From contig CAMLYL010000015.1 of NCBI GenBank assembly GCA_946491665.1, forward strand, positions 1-42,750: a stretch of 42,750 nucleotides of DNA, given 5' to 3'. The translations under genes and the position numbers were made by a program. The notes below the pieces were generated by a model, which was not told where the DNA came from, searched no databases, and was given only the letters and a program-made list of their open reading frames with translations. Below are positions 42,317 through 42,750 of this stretch, one piece after another; the first letter of the stretch is position 1, and each line of letters starts with the position of its first letter. The stretch comes from an uncultured Lachnospiraceae bacterium (GTDB taxonomy: Bacteria > Bacillota > Clostridia > Lachnospirales > Lachnospiraceae).

Positions 42317-42750
42317 ATGGCATCATCAACAAAAAAGAAAACAACATCCCGGAAAAAGTCTTCCGGGAGAAAAAATACAGGATCACGTTCACGTAAGAGC
42401 AGCGCAACATCCGGATTTCCCTGGAAGAGCGAGGTGCTCTTATTTGTAGTACTTGCATTTTCTGTTGTACTATTTATTACAAATATTGGAAAAGGGGGCG
42501 TGGTAGGAAATGCTGTCAGCCGTTTCTTTTTCGGAATGTTCGGCATTATGTCTTACGCCTTTCCTTTTGTACTGTTTCTGGTGACCGCTTTTCTGATTTC
42601 CAACAGAAACAGCGGCAGGAGCGGCGGTTCTGCATATTCCGGGCGGGTGATTATGAAATCTCTGGCCGGAGTTCTGTTTTTTGTATTTCTATGTGTATTT
42701 TCTCATCTGGTTTATATGGGAGAAGATATGACAGGTCTGATCAGTCTCTA
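42317..42750 (+). CDS. DNA translocase FtsK/SpoIIIE, N-terminal part (3' end outside window)
   Basis: The reading frame opens at ATG 42317 after GTGAGG and stays open to the window edge (144 codons). It begins with a very basic, Ser/Lys/Arg-rich tail (ASSTKKKTTSRKKSSGRKN), then hydrophobic segments (EVLLFVVLAFSVVLFITN, SYAFPFVLFLVTAFLI, SLAGVLFFVFLCVFSHLVYM) as in the four-helix membrane domain of FtsK/SpoIIIE. The motor domain lies beyond the window. The tepA neighbourhood supports this identification, since tepA adjoins spoIIIE in B. subtilis; ftsK in Clostridia moves DNA into the dividing cell or spore. Confidence 0.8.
   Translation, partial: MASSTKKKTTSRKKSSGRKNTGSRSRKSSATSGFPWKSEVLLFVVLAFSVVLFITNIGKGGVVGNAVSRFFFGMFGIMSYAFPFVLFLVTAFLISNRNSGRSGGSAYSGRVIMKSLAGVLFFVFLCVFSHLVYMGEDMTGLISL

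Noticed and set aside
1..42750. tRNA or rRNA genes, CRISPR arrays, insertion sequences
   Set aside because: I saw no cloverleaf or 3' CCA-type pattern, no regularly spaced repeats and no transposase reading frame in the window.

Overview
The window reads as chromosomal DNA of a low-to-mid GC Firmicute, most likely a clostridium of the Lachnospiraceae type. The basis is strong AGGAGG-type ribosome binding sites, use of TTG and GTG starts, consensus sigma-A promoters, and a gene set (Rex, HydE, NnrE-NnrD, Alr-MazF, TepA-UppP-FtsK) typical of anaerobic Clostridia. This placement rests on gene content and order alone; no search was run. No rRNA, tRNA, CRISPR array, transposase, integrase or phage gene was seen.

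Layout. 1-2.5 kb: end of an ABC exporter operon (two tandem ATPases and a permease). 2.6-3.4 kb: a DinJ/RelB-RelE/ParE toxin-antitoxin pair with its own promoters. 3.5-9.2 kb: a Sel1-repeat protein, leuS, a membrane-anchored endonuclease/exonuclease/phosphatase-fold protein and an Lgt-family enzyme. 9.3-13.3 kb: a DUF1275 membrane protein, mnmA, hydE and cysE. 13.4-14.7 kb: small uncharacterised genes, among them a Gly/Cys-rich peptide with an internal duplication. 14.7-24.4 kb: housekeeping genes icd, an ABC-F ATPase, rex, nnrE-nnrD, alr, an apparently antitoxin-less mazF, yebC and glgA, most with recognisable promoters or terminators.

24.5-40.4 kb is the unusual part. It holds an HTH-like protein translationally coupled to a transmembrane Ser/Thr-type kinase whose outer part ends in an Ig-like (Big2) domain; a secreted protein with two related modules and a sortase-type tail; a reverse-strand receiver/LuxR-type regulator; and then, all on the plus strand, a LytTR regulator, a 67-aa protein, a coiled-coil protein, a membrane-anchored Hsp70-like ATPase, an unknown protein, a 1205-aa HerA/FtsK-type ATPase with a Ser-rich segment and a hydrophobic segment, a papain-like cysteine peptidase, an unknown 172-aa protein and a two-helix membrane peptide. 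A perfect hairpin terminator closes the run.

The same 14-base sequence (CGGAAAAATGTTCC) lies exactly 22 nt upstream of a TGn-extended -10 element in front of both the HTH-kinase operon and the LytTR-Hsp70-HerA operon. I read this as evidence that they form one regulon. I infer a kinase-controlled, membrane-associated ATPase machine (secretion, envelope remodelling or defence). Its function is unknown to me.

40.5-42.75 kb returns to conserved genes: tepA (ClpP-like), uppP and the start of ftsK/spoIIIE, which runs off the window.
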